Below, piece after piece: positions 45,544-51,947 of a stretch of 51,947 nucleotides of DNA. Positions within the stretch are counted from its first letter, which is position 1; each line of letters starts with the position of its first letter. The stretch is from Sporolactobacillus nakayamae (lineage in GTDB: Bacteria > Bacillota > Bacilli > Bacillales > Sporolactobacillaceae), in assembly GCF_900113325.1 (NCBI RefSeq), contig NZ_FOOY01000027.1:1-51947 (forward strand), written 5' to 3'. The notes below the pieces were generated by a model. The model did no database searches. It saw only the letters and a program-made list of their open reading frames with translations, and was not told the DNA's origin. Position numbers and translations under genes: made by a program.

Positions 45544-46356
45544 GTGTTGCAAACAATTAAGGTCTGCTTGACGGACGACAACAAGGAATTAATTATGTTG
45601 ATTTCTGAGTACTTAAAAACGCAAGATGATATTGAAGTTATAGGAACAGCGAGCAATGGACAGGATTGTCTTGAAATGCTGAAATCCATGACACCAGATG
45701 TGCTCTTATTGGATATCATTATGCCGCATCTTGACGGTCTTGGTGTATTAGAGCAAATTCATGCTAATCCCGATCTTCCGCAACCCGGCATTATTATGCT
45801 CACTGCCTTTGGTCAAGAAGATGTTACAAAAAAAGCGGTTGAGTTAGGGGCGTCTTATTTTATTTTAAAACCATTTGATATGACGAACCTTGCCAACCAT
45901 ATTCGCCAAGTCGCCGGAAAAAAGGAACTGAGTCCTGTTTTCACGACGCATTCGATTCAGCGCCCATCCGCATCTGATAAAAATCATGACCTTAACGCAA
46001 GTATTACCGATATAATCCATGAAATTGGCGTGCCGGCTCATATTAAGGGATATATGTATCTTCGTGAAGCGATCTCTATGGTTTATCACGATATCGAATT
46101 GCTTGGATCAATTACAAAAGTGCTCTATCCGGATATTGCCAAAAAATACAAAACGACACCCAGCCGTGTCGAGCGCGCCATCCGTCATGCCATTGAAGTG
46201 GCTTGGAGCAGAGGAAACGTTGAGTCCATTTCTTCACTGTTCGGCTACACGGTATCCATGTCTAAAGCAAAACCAACCAACAGCGAGTTCATCGCCATGG
46301 TCGCCGACAAGCTCCGAATCGAAAACCGTGCGGAGGAATCAATGCGGATTTTGTGA
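45544..46356 (+). CDS. spo0A: Spo0A, master response regulator of sporulation
   Basis: 270 residues (267 in B. subtilis). Receiver domain with the acidic pocket CLTDDNKEL, phospho-acceptor Asp in [12 protein letters not shown], Thr in MLTAFGQ and Lys in ILKPFD; linker; C-terminal DNA-binding domain with [19 protein letters not shown] and [20 protein letters not shown] (in parts). It receives phosphate from the phosphorelay and binds TGTCGAA boxes. The GTG at 45544 follows GGGGGA; a TTG at 45547 is equally spaced. Confidence 0.98.
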   Translation: MLQTIKVCLTDDNKELIMLISEYLKTQDDIEVIGTASNGQDCLEMLKSMTPDVLLLDIIMPHLDGLGVLEQIHANPDLPQPGIIMLTAFGQEDVTKKAVELGASYFILKPFDMTNLANHIRQVAGKKELSPVFTTHSIQRPSASDKNHDLNASITDIIHEIGVPAHIKGYMYLREAISMVYHDIELLGSITKVLYPDIAKKYKTTPSRVERAIRHAIEVAWSRGNVESISSLFGYTVSMSKAKPTNSEFIAMVADKLRIENRAEESMRIL

Positions 46357-46417
46357 TTGTATCGGTTTTCTCCACAAGTCCAACAAAAGGTTATAGACCA
46401 AGGTTATAGATCAAATT

Positions 46418-46477
46418 GAGCACCTTAATTGTTGAATGAACATCCATCCAATAAATAGAGGTGCTTATTTAACAATT
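46418..46477 (+). other. Interlocked inverted repeats after spo0A
   Basis: Two sets of arms interleave: GAGCACCT (46418-46425) with AGGTGCTT (46459-46466), and AATTGTTGAAT (46427-46437) with ATTTAACAATT (46467-46477). The second pair is followed by TTT. They cannot both form as plain hairpins, so this is either a pseudoknot, two alternative folds or a spo0A terminator with a long loop. The rest of the 364-base gap holds the glcU promoter region. Confidence 0.5.
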
Positions 46478-46600
46478 TTTAGAAGAAAGCATCATCTAAT
46501 GCTTTGCGCAGCCAATGTTCCAAAATTATTCATGAACTGCTTTAAGAATAAAGCGGCATGAACTAAAATTCTATGGTATAGTTTATTTTGTCAAAAAAAA

Positions 46601-46615
46601 TGCTAACCGTTTTCA
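46601..46615 (-). promoter_or_regulatory. Candidate cre upstream of glcU
   Basis: On the minus strand TGAAAACGGTTAGCA matches 12 of 14 cre positions. It lies about 20 bp after a possible -10 (TATAGT, 46577-46582), a place where CcpA would block transcription. Match by eye only. Confidence 0.4.
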
Positions 46616-46720
46616 TTTATGACGTACATAAAGAGTCAAAATTGTTGAAAACATATATGATCTGAAGGTGAAAATACCTTTTTTAACGATCATGGTGTAG
46701 CTTTGGAGGGTGTTGAAGAT

Positions 46721-47581
46721 TTGACTGGTCTGTTAATTTCCCTCATTCCAGCTCTCCTTTGGGGGACACTGCCGCTTGTGAGCACAAAGGTAGGGGGAAC
46801 ACCGCATCATCAGGTGTTCGGAATGACGATTGGTGCGCTGTTTTTTTCGATTGCGCTATTTTTCTTTATACCGCCGGAACTTAATGCAACGGTTATTACG
46901 GTAAGTTTCATTTCAGGATTGTGCTGGGCTGTGGGGCAATTTCATCAGTTCGCTGCAATGAAAATTTTGGGTGTTTCGAAAACGATGCCTCTTTCTACTG
47001 GGATGCAGCTTTCCGGCGCGGCACTGTGTGGTATTCTGATTTTTCATGAATGGGATACTGCCTTTAGAATGGCTTTGGGGTTGTCGGCTTTAGTATTGAT
47101 TGTCCTTGGGGTTCTGCTTACTTCGAGAGAGAAATATTCTACGGAGAACCAAGCGAATAAAATGCTAAAAGGTATTTTTCTTTTGATTGTGTCGACACTA
47201 GGCTATATCTCTTATCTTGTCATTCTTCGTTCCTTTGATATTGACGGTTGGTCCGCAATTTTTCCTCAATCGATTGGAATGATCATTGGAGCAATAGTGC
47301 TTTCAGGCAAACAGGTGAAGTCCCTTTACAATCGTCACACCGCCTTTAATATTATTTCCGGTTTTATGTGGGCCGGAGGTAATCTTTCACTGCTTATTGC
47401 AACGAAACTTGAGGGTGTCGCGATCAGCTTTTCAATGTCTCAGATTGGTACAGTGCTTTCAACATTAGGCGGAATCTTTATACTAGGCGAAAAGAAGTCA
47501 AAACATCAGATGGTACTCCTATTGATCGGATGCGCGTTAATTATCGTTGGCGGTGTTTTACTGGGAATGACGAAGCGCTGA
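46721..47581 (+). CDS. glcU: Glucose/ribose-type sugar uptake permease (GRP family)
   Basis: 286 residues (B. subtilis GlcU 287) with ten hydrophobic helices and family signatures IPALLWGTLPLVSTK near the start, GQFHQFAAMK and MPLSTGMQLSG. It imports sugar with protons, independent of the phosphotransferase system. The TTG at 46721 follows GGAGGG by 10 bases and gives the standard N-terminus; the frame is open back to 46703. In bacilli it is often beside glucose dehydrogenase, which is not here. Confidence 0.9.
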   Translation: MTGLLISLIPALLWGTLPLVSTKVGGTPHHQVFGMTIGALFFSIALFFFIPPELNATVITVSFISGLCWAVGQFHQFAAMKILGVSKTMPLSTGMQLSGAALCGILIFHEWDTAFRMALGLSALVLIVLGVLLTSREKYSTENQANKMLKGIFLLIVSTLGYISYLVILRSFDIDGWSAIFPQSIGMIIGAIVLSGKQVKSLYNRHTAFNIISGFMWAGGNLSLLIATKLEGVAISFSMSQIGTVLSTLGGIFILGEKKSKHQMVLLLIGCALIIVGGVLLGMTKR

Positions 47582-47786
47582 TAAAGAGATATATCGTTGA
47601 TTTCATTTTTTTCATGGTTAGGTCATGACATAGGCGGAAATGAATGATAAAATGAAAGTAAGCTTTTTGAAGAATCTTGTCGTCTGGAAAAGATGAAAAC
47701 GGTTCTTTAAAGGATAATGCAGGTCAATATATCATTGAATCCTGTTCAATTCAAATATTATGCAAATGAATGGAGCGAGTAGAGAA

Positions 47787-48056
47787 ATGGAAAAAACGTA
47801 TGTTGTCACTGACGAAACGGGTATTCACGCACGCCCGGCAACTGTACTTGTAAGTGAAGCAAGCAAATTTGAATCAAACATTAACATCGAATATAATGGC
47901 AAGAAAGCCAACCTGAAAAGTATCATGGGTGTTATGGCTCTTGGCATTATGCAAGGCGCTGAATTCAAAATCGTTACTGAAGGCACAGACGCTGATGAAG
48001 CATCTGAAGCAATTGGCAATGTAATCTCAGCACAGGGCATTGGCAAAGAAAATTAA
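47787..48056 (+). CDS. ptsH: HPr, phosphocarrier of the phosphotransferase system
   Basis: 89 residues. GIHARPATVLV holds the phosphorylated His (equivalent to His15) and NLKSIMGVM the regulatory Ser (equivalent to Ser46). The histidine rules out Crh, which has Gln there. HPr passes phosphate from enzyme I to sugar permeases, and its Ser-phosphorylated form is the CcpA corepressor. The ATG at 47787 has GGAG 11 bases upstream. ptsI does not follow; a strong terminator does, so the gene is monocistronic here. Confidence 0.95.
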   Translation: MEKTYVVTDETGIHARPATVLVSEASKFESNINIEYNGKKANLKSIMGVMALGIMQGAEFKIVTEGTDADEASEAIGNVISAQGIGKEN

Positions 48057-48069
48057 TGCTCTCCATATA

Positions 48070-48118
48070 AAAAGCGGCGAGTTTGAGGGAAGCCTCAAAC
48101 TCGCCGCTTTTTTTTATC
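48070..48118. terminator. Strong bidirectional terminator between ptsH and yidC
   Basis: A 19-bp perfect stem (48070-48088 with 48093-48111) with GAAG loop and T-runs on both sides. Confidence 0.95.
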
Positions 48119-48124
48119 TTTTTT

Positions 48125-48811
48125 TTAAACTGCCGGAACCGGTTTTCTGATGCGATTAAGCAACAAATGTGAGAAGTAAGTTTGTCCGATCAGGAATAAA
48201 CCACCGACAACCCAATATAATGGCAGCGCAGCCGATGTTGAGAGCGAAGCAAAAACGATCATGATTGGTGACATCAATCCGATCCATTGCATCGAATTTT
48301 GCTGCTGCTCTGCGCTGACGGTAGGCATCAGCTTTTGGCTTATTTTAAATTGCATAAAATAAACGATCCCCGCGACAATTGTCAATGCAAGATCTGTATG
48401 CCCCAAACTGAACCAAAGAAAGTGGTGCGTTGCGATCTCGTGTGAACGTCTTATCGCGTAGTAAAAGCCCATAAGTATTGGCATTTGCACGAGAATGGGC
48501 AAACATCCGATTGCCGAAAACGGATTGACATTGTGTTTTTTGTAGAGGCCCATCATTTCCATTTGAATTTTTTGCTTTTCATTGGGATCCTGGGCAGCCG
48601 ACATTCTTTTTTGAATGTCCGTCATTTCAGGCTTGAGCTTGTCCATCTTTTTCTTCACGTCAAATTGTCGTATATACTGTCGGATCATCAATGGTGCCAA
48701 TAAAAGTCGAATCAAAATCGTTAACGCAATGATCGCCATCCCATAGCTACCCCCAAAGAAGGAAGCCGTGCTTTGGATTAAGAGTGTGAATGGTTCAATA
48801 ATCGTATTCAT
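48125..48811 (-). CDS. yidC: YidC/OxaA membrane protein insertase, short form
   Basis: 228 residues from the ATG at 48811, which has AGGAGG upstream. The YidC core is present: FGGSYGMAIIALTILIRLLLAPL with the hydrophilic-groove Arg, the cytoplasmic helical hairpin, IGCLPILVQMPILMGFYYAI and LPLYWVVGGLF. It inserts membrane proteins. Gram-positive YidC (SpoIIIJ, YqjG; 261-275 residues) normally starts with a lipoprotein signal peptide and Cys; here none is seen. The frame stays open upstream to a GTG at 49033 but adds no signal peptide. Confidence 0.88.
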   Translation of the reverse strand: MNTIIEPFTLLIQSTASFFGGSYGMAIIALTILIRLLLAPLMIRQYIRQFDVKKKMDKLKPEMTDIQKRMSAAQDPNEKQKIQMEMMGLYKKHNVNPFSAIGCLPILVQMPILMGFYYAIRRSHEIATHHFLWFSLGHTDLALTIVAGIVYFMQFKISQKLMPTVSAEQQQNSMQWIGLMSPIMIVFASLSTSAALPLYWVVGGLFLIGQTYFSHLLLNRIRKPVPAV

Positions 48812-49148
48812 GTATTCAGTTCCTCCTAGCAATTGTTCAGCTTTGTTAAGTGAATTAGCCAAGAGGAGTACAATCATATTCTGAGTCATTTGCACCGGAA
48901 TCTCTTCGTTTAATCGTTCGTACCAGGCAAAATGCGAATTGGCGCATTCCGTTATCAGAGATAATGGACGATGAAGCTGATTGAGCAAAGGTACCGGGTG
49001 CTCGCTCGTCCAAATGGCGGTTGAAATGAGCACGTTCGGAATCTAAGGAGCGCTTAATTAAAGGAATTGAGAACTGAAGTGCGATCAGCAACGTTGGAAG
49101 CGATGGATCATTCAATAGATAAGCGCATAAATCGAGCGTAACGGTCAC
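48812..49148 (-). pseudogene. Possible frameshifted small gene upstream of yidC
   Basis: One frame runs from a GTG at 49148 (about 42 sensible residues, then an odd Ser-rich tail); a second frame runs from 49033 and reads into yidC with gene-like composition (HPVPLLNQLHRPLSLITE, EIPVQMTQNMIVLLLANS). Joined near 49030 they would give one protein of about 110 residues. I recognise no family. It may be a decayed gene or an N-terminal extension of YidC. A third reading is plain leader DNA. Confidence 0.3.
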
Positions 49149-49235
49149 CTGCCTTTCAAATGTGATCTAGAATCATCATACCATTAATGACTTATGCGTA
49201 GAAGTATATTAACTAGAACAAACAGCATCAGAATA

Positions 49236-49266
49236 GCCCCTGCCGTAGAGGCAGGGGCGTTCTTTT
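49236..49266. terminator. Hairpin after cidB
   Basis: GCCCCTGCC and GGCAGGGGC form a perfect 9-bp stem. The T-rich run is on the plus strand; on the cidB strand only TATTCT follows. Confidence 0.65.
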
Positions 49267-49279
49267 TATCATTAATTAA

Positions 49280-49960
49280 TTATAGAAGAATGAGCGGAGT
49301 TAAGAGTGGAGCAAACACAAGTGTAAAGATCGCGGCAAGTACCATCGCGAGACTTGCTGCCGCGCCTTCCTCACTACCGAACTCCAACGCTTTTGACGTT
49401 CCTGCACCGTGTGCCCCCATTCCCAATAACAGTCCTTTCGCTAATTTTTCTTTAATATGCAGATAGCGAATTACCATTGGACCAAGGATTAGTCCGGTAA
49501 TCCCTGTCACGATGACGAAAATTGCGGTCATTGTCGGCATGCCTCCAATGTCCACGGATACGGCCATGGCAATCGGAGTAGTAATCGATCGTGGCAATAG
49601 ACTAAGCAGATAACTGTCTTGCAAGTGAACGATGTGGCTGAAAAGACCGGAGCTGATAATAGCGATTGTGACGCCAGCAGTCATGCTGATCGCGATAATT
49701 TTTGCGTATTTTTTCATTACCTTGCGAAATTTATAAAGTGGGACAGCAAATCCGACAACAGCAGGTTGCAGCAGATTGCTTAACCAACGTCCGCCACCAT
49801 CATAGTCTGAATAATCAATCTGAAACCCGACAAGCATCGTTGAGAGTATACAAGGCGCTACAAGAAGTGGAGATAGCAGCGCAAACCGAACTTTCTTGTA
49901 AAGCAGTTTCGATAAATAATACACAATAATGGTAAGCAGGATGCAAATAAATGCAATCAT
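49280..49960 (-). CDS. cidB: CidB/LrgB family membrane protein
   Basis: 226 residues with about seven membrane helices and family signatures: LLQPAVVGFAVPLYK, LLPRSITTPIAMAVS and LGMGAHGAGTSKALEFG. CidB/LrgB proteins work with CidA/LrgA; they were first described as holin/antiholin-like and some pairs transport pyruvate. It overlaps cidA by 4 bases. The divergent LysR gene matches the ywbI-ywbHG (cidR-cidAB) arrangement of B. subtilis rather than the LytST-controlled pair. Confidence 0.88.
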   Translation of the reverse strand: MIAFICILLTIIVYYLSKLLYKKVRFALLSPLLVAPCILSTMLVGFQIDYSDYDGGGRWLSNLLQPAVVGFAVPLYKFRKVMKKYAKIIAISMTAGVTIAIISSGLFSHIVHLQDSYLLSLLPRSITTPIAMAVSVDIGGMPTMTAIFVIVTGITGLILGPMVIRYLHIKEKLAKGLLLGMGAHGAGTSKALEFGSEEGAAASLAMVLAAIFTLVFAPLLTPLILL

Positions 49961-50340
49961 TTTCCAATCTCTCCCTTTTTATTTGCCAGCCTGCGAATTG
50001 AAATTTGAGCAACAAGACCAGTGACAATCATGACTGTAATTGTACTTAATAAAATCACAATTAAAAATTGCGAACCGTGCTGAAGGATTTCGTTCTTGTA
50101 TTGAATAATCGCTACGGCAGATGGGATGAAGAACAACAGCATTTCAGACATTAGAAATCCTGCGCCAAGTTCAACTGCAGATAGTTTTAAAACCTTGAAA
50201 TGCAACAGTGCAAGAACGATGAACAGACCGATTATACTGCCCGAAACAGGCAGGTGGAGCCATTTGACAAGAACATTGCCAAGCAGCGCAAACAAGTACA
50301 GGTAGGTAACCTGAGTGATAATGCGAAAACATTTTAGCAA
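49957..50340 (-). CDS. cidA: CidA/LrgA family holin-like membrane protein
   Basis: 127 residues with four helices and the CidA signature NVLVKWLHLPVSGSIIGLF. The likely start is the TTG at 50340, 10 bases after AGGAAG; the frame is open to 50499 but that part covers the promoter. Likely partner of CidB in the membrane. Confidence 0.85.
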   Translation of the reverse strand: MLKCFRIITQVTYLYLFALLGNVLVKWLHLPVSGSIIGLFIVLALLHFKVLKLSAVELGAGFLMSEMLLFFIPSAVAIIQYKNEILQHGSQFLIVILLSTITVMIVTGLVAQISIRRLANKKGEIGK

Positions 50341-50372
50341 ATTACAGACACTTCCTAATTTTAGTTGGCTAT

Positions 50373-50400
50373 TTGAGTGACTAATGTCACACTGTATTAT
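50373..50400 (+). promoter_or_regulatory. Promoter of the LysR gene
   Basis: TTGAGT and TATTAT with a 16-bp spacer. RNA would start near 50407, downstream of the GTG at 50377. Confidence 0.6.
50377..50390. promoter_or_regulatory. Dyad operator between cidA and the LysR gene
   Basis: GTGAC-TAAT-GTCAC is a perfect 5-bp dyad at the expected cidAB start and within the spacer of the opposite promoter. A likely site for the LysR protein (inference). Confidence 0.5.
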
Positions 50401-50425
50401 ACAAAAGTTAAAAATGCAGGTACAA
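50396..50425 (-). promoter_or_regulatory. Promoter of cidAB
   Basis: On the minus strand, TTGTAC (50420-50425) and a perfect TATAAT (50396-50401) with an 18-bp spacer. Its -10 overlaps the -10 of the opposing promoter. Confidence 0.7.
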
Positions 50426-50478
50426 TAGAATTCAGGAATACACATATTCCAAACACCTATAGTGCGGGGGCGGCGAAG

Positions 50479-51375
50479 ACGGATATTAAACACCTTCATT
50501 ATTTTTTAGAAGTAGCTGTAAGAAAAAGTTTTACGAAAGCAGCGCATCATTTATATGTGACTCAACCCACAATTAGTAAAATGGTACGAGATATAGAAGA
50601 TGAACTCGGTATGGTTTTGTTGGATCGAACAGGTAAAGAAATTGAGTTAACCGATGCGGGACGAATTGTTTTTGAGCAGTCACAGAAAATTGTTCAATCC
50701 TTTGCCCATTTGTCTGACGAATTAAGTGACCTCACCCACGCCAAAAAAGGAAAATTAACGGTTGGGCTGCCACCGATGATTGGCATGCAATTTTTTCCTG
50801 GAATTCTCAGTCAGTTTCGAAAGAGCTTTCCTGGCATAGATTTGCATAGTGCTGAGTATGGAGCGAAGAAAGTAGCTGATTGTGTGTCGGATGGACTCCT
50901 TGAAGTTGGTGTTACTGTAGGAAGCATCAATGAAGAAGTTTTAAATTCATTTGTTTTTTTTGAGGACAGTATTCGTCTTGTCGTTCATACATCAAGCCCA
51001 CTCGCGAAGCTGAGCCATGTAACGTTAACAGATCTTCGTGATGAACACTTCATCCTGTTTCCGGAAGACTTTTCGTTACGAGGGATGATTATCAATGGTT
51101 GTGAAAAGGCGGGCTATCAACCCAATATTGTTTTTGAAAGTTCACAATGGGAGTTTATGGTTAAGATGGTTTCAAAGGGATTCGGTATTGCATTCTTACC
51201 AGAGAGTGTCATTAGTAAAATGGAACAGAAAGCAGAGCCGATTATTACACTTCCGATAGAAGAGTCTGAACTTAACTGGCGTTTATCTATGATATGGAAG
51301 AAAAATCACTATTTATCCTATGCAGCGAGGACATGGGTATCTGAAACACGCGCCATGTTAATGGGCATACAATGA
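50479..51375 (+). CDS. cidR: LysR-type regulator, CidR-like
   Basis: 298 residues counted from the ACG at 50479. Winged helix DIKHLHYFLEVAVRKSFTKAAHHLYVTQPTISKM (in parts: HYFLEVAVRKSFTKAA, LYVTQPTISK) and a substrate-binding domain from about 90. Homologs start MDIKHL; here the codon before GAT ATT AAA is ACG, with GGGGGC 8 bases upstream. The only upstream GTG in frame (50377) lies inside the promoter. Expected to control cidAB in response to acetate or pyruvate metabolism. Confidence 0.88.
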   Translation, partial: TDIKHLHYFLEVAVRKSFTKAAHHLYVTQPTISKMVRDIEDELGMVLLDRTGKEIELTDAGRIVFEQSQKIVQSFAHLSDELSDLTHAKKGKLTVGLPPMIGMQFFPGILSQFRKSFPGIDLHSAEYGAKKVADCVSDGLLEVGVTVGSINEEVLNSFVFFEDSIRLVVHTSSPLAKLSHVTLTDLRDEHFILFPEDFSLRGMIINGCEKAGYQPNIVFESSQWEFMVKMVSKGFGIAFLPESVISKMEQKAEPIITLPIEESELNWRLSMIWKKNHYLSYAARTWVSETRAMLMGIQ

Positions 51376-51424
51376 GTTAACCAAACGAGAGCATAGAGGA
51401 AAAGAGAAATAAGAAATTAATTAT

Positions 51425-51453
51425 TGACAAGCCAAATTGTGAGTGATATATTA
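51425..51453 (+). promoter_or_regulatory. rrn promoter P1
   Basis: TTGACA, 17-bp spacer, TATATT. A typical strong rRNA promoter about 350 bases before 16S. Confidence 0.85.
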
Positions 51454-51542
51454 TAAAAGTTGTCGCCGCCGATAAAACACTTTGAAGTTGACGATTGGTG
51501 AGACAAGTTTTATTATTAAGAATTAGTCATCAAAACATTTTG

Positions 51543-51571
51543 TTGACAAAGAACAATTTATTTGTTAGACT
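51543..51571 (+). promoter_or_regulatory. rrn promoter P2
   Basis: TTGACA, 17-bp spacer, TAGACT. The following 230 bases are the rRNA leader, including CCTTGAAAACTAAACAAAAG and paired segments needed for 16S processing. Confidence 0.85.
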
Positions 51572-51802
51572 GTTCAAGTTGTCACTTTAAAAGATGACTG
51601 CGAATGTTCCTTGAAAACTAAACAAAAGCCAAGCGTGATTTAAAAAGGGTTTAACCCCTGATAAATTCAAATTGCTATGGATCTTATGAACGAGCTTCCA
51701 CAGGATGTGGTGACTTCCGCGTTATACACAGGACGTGCATGACTTTAGCGGAAGATCCGCTCCTTTGGAACTGAAACAAAACTGTGTTATAAAGCAAGAC
51801 AC

Positions 51803-51947
51803 TTTTTGGAGAGTTTGATCCTGGCTCAGGACGAACGCTGGCGGCGTGCCTAATACATGCAAGTCGAGCGCATTGAAGGGAGCTTGCTCCCGGATGTGAG
51901 CGGCGGATGGGTGAGTAACACGTGGGTAACCTGCCTGTCAGATTGGG
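51803..51947 (+). rRNA. 16S rRNA, 5' end, cut by window edge
   Basis: The universal GAGAGTTTGATCCTGGCTCA and GGACGAACGCTGGCGGCGTG are present, then CGGCGGATGGGTGAGTAACA. The mature end is placed by analogy with B. subtilis, a few bases before GGAGAGTTTG. The visible part fits Bacillales. Confidence 0.97.

Noticed and set aside
49194-49466. 90-codon plus-strand frame
   Set aside because: Covers the terminator hairpin and the antisense of cidB; no ribosome site.

Overview
The window reads as chromosomal DNA of an endospore-forming member of the Bacillales (Bacillota). It carries the spoIIIA operon, spoIVB and spo0A, strong GGAGG-type ribosome binding sites with many GTG and TTG starts, and a gene order that follows the Bacillus subtilis yqhA-to-spo0A segment. 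The 16S rRNA start, the gene losses and an OLE RNA locus would fit a Sporolactobacillaceae-like lineage, but that placement is inference; only 145 bases of 16S are present.

Layout. 1-580: right end of an IS200/IS605-type element (tnpB 3' end, omega-RNA region, terminal hairpin) that cuts a small P-loop kinase gene. 607-9848: accessory metabolism, namely an MFS exporter divergent from an SgrR-like regulator, exonuclease III, an old-yellow-enzyme oxidoreductase, an iron-type dehydrogenase divergent from a D-2-hydroxyacid dehydrogenase, and a secreted M23 peptidase. 9942-16389: glgD, mgsR, a comG operon reduced to comGA-comGB, and yqhG-yqhH. 16453-20762: tandem glycine riboswitch and gcvT-gcvPA-gcvPB. 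20791-25712: yqhL, mntR, yqhO, yqhP-yqhQ, yqhR, efp.

25731-31645: a MITE-like element, then spoIIIAA-AH, with a structured tandem repeat of about 260 bp inserted between spoIIIAB and spoIIIAC. 31830-42164: accB, accC, yqhY, nusB, folD, xseA, xseB, ispA, a long non-coding region with the position and structure of the OLE RNA, its partner gene oapA, dxs and tlyA. The arginine repressor gene ahrC, usually between tlyA and recN, is missing. 42174-46356: SOS-type recN, spoIVB and spo0A with four 0A boxes and a sigma-H-like promoter. 46601-51375: glcU, a lone ptsH, a short yidC, and cidAB divergent from a LysR gene whose only good start is an ACG. 51425-51947: rrn promoters P1 and P2, leader and the start of 16S rRNA.

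The central block supplies fatty acid, folate and isoprenoid precursors, DNA repair and the sporulation channel. The standout feature is the ispA-OLE RNA-oapA-dxs locus, a rare large RNA-protein membrane system. Other notable points are the truncated comG operon, the insertion inside spoIIIA, and the TnpB omega-RNA whose natural guide would be the interrupted kinase gene.
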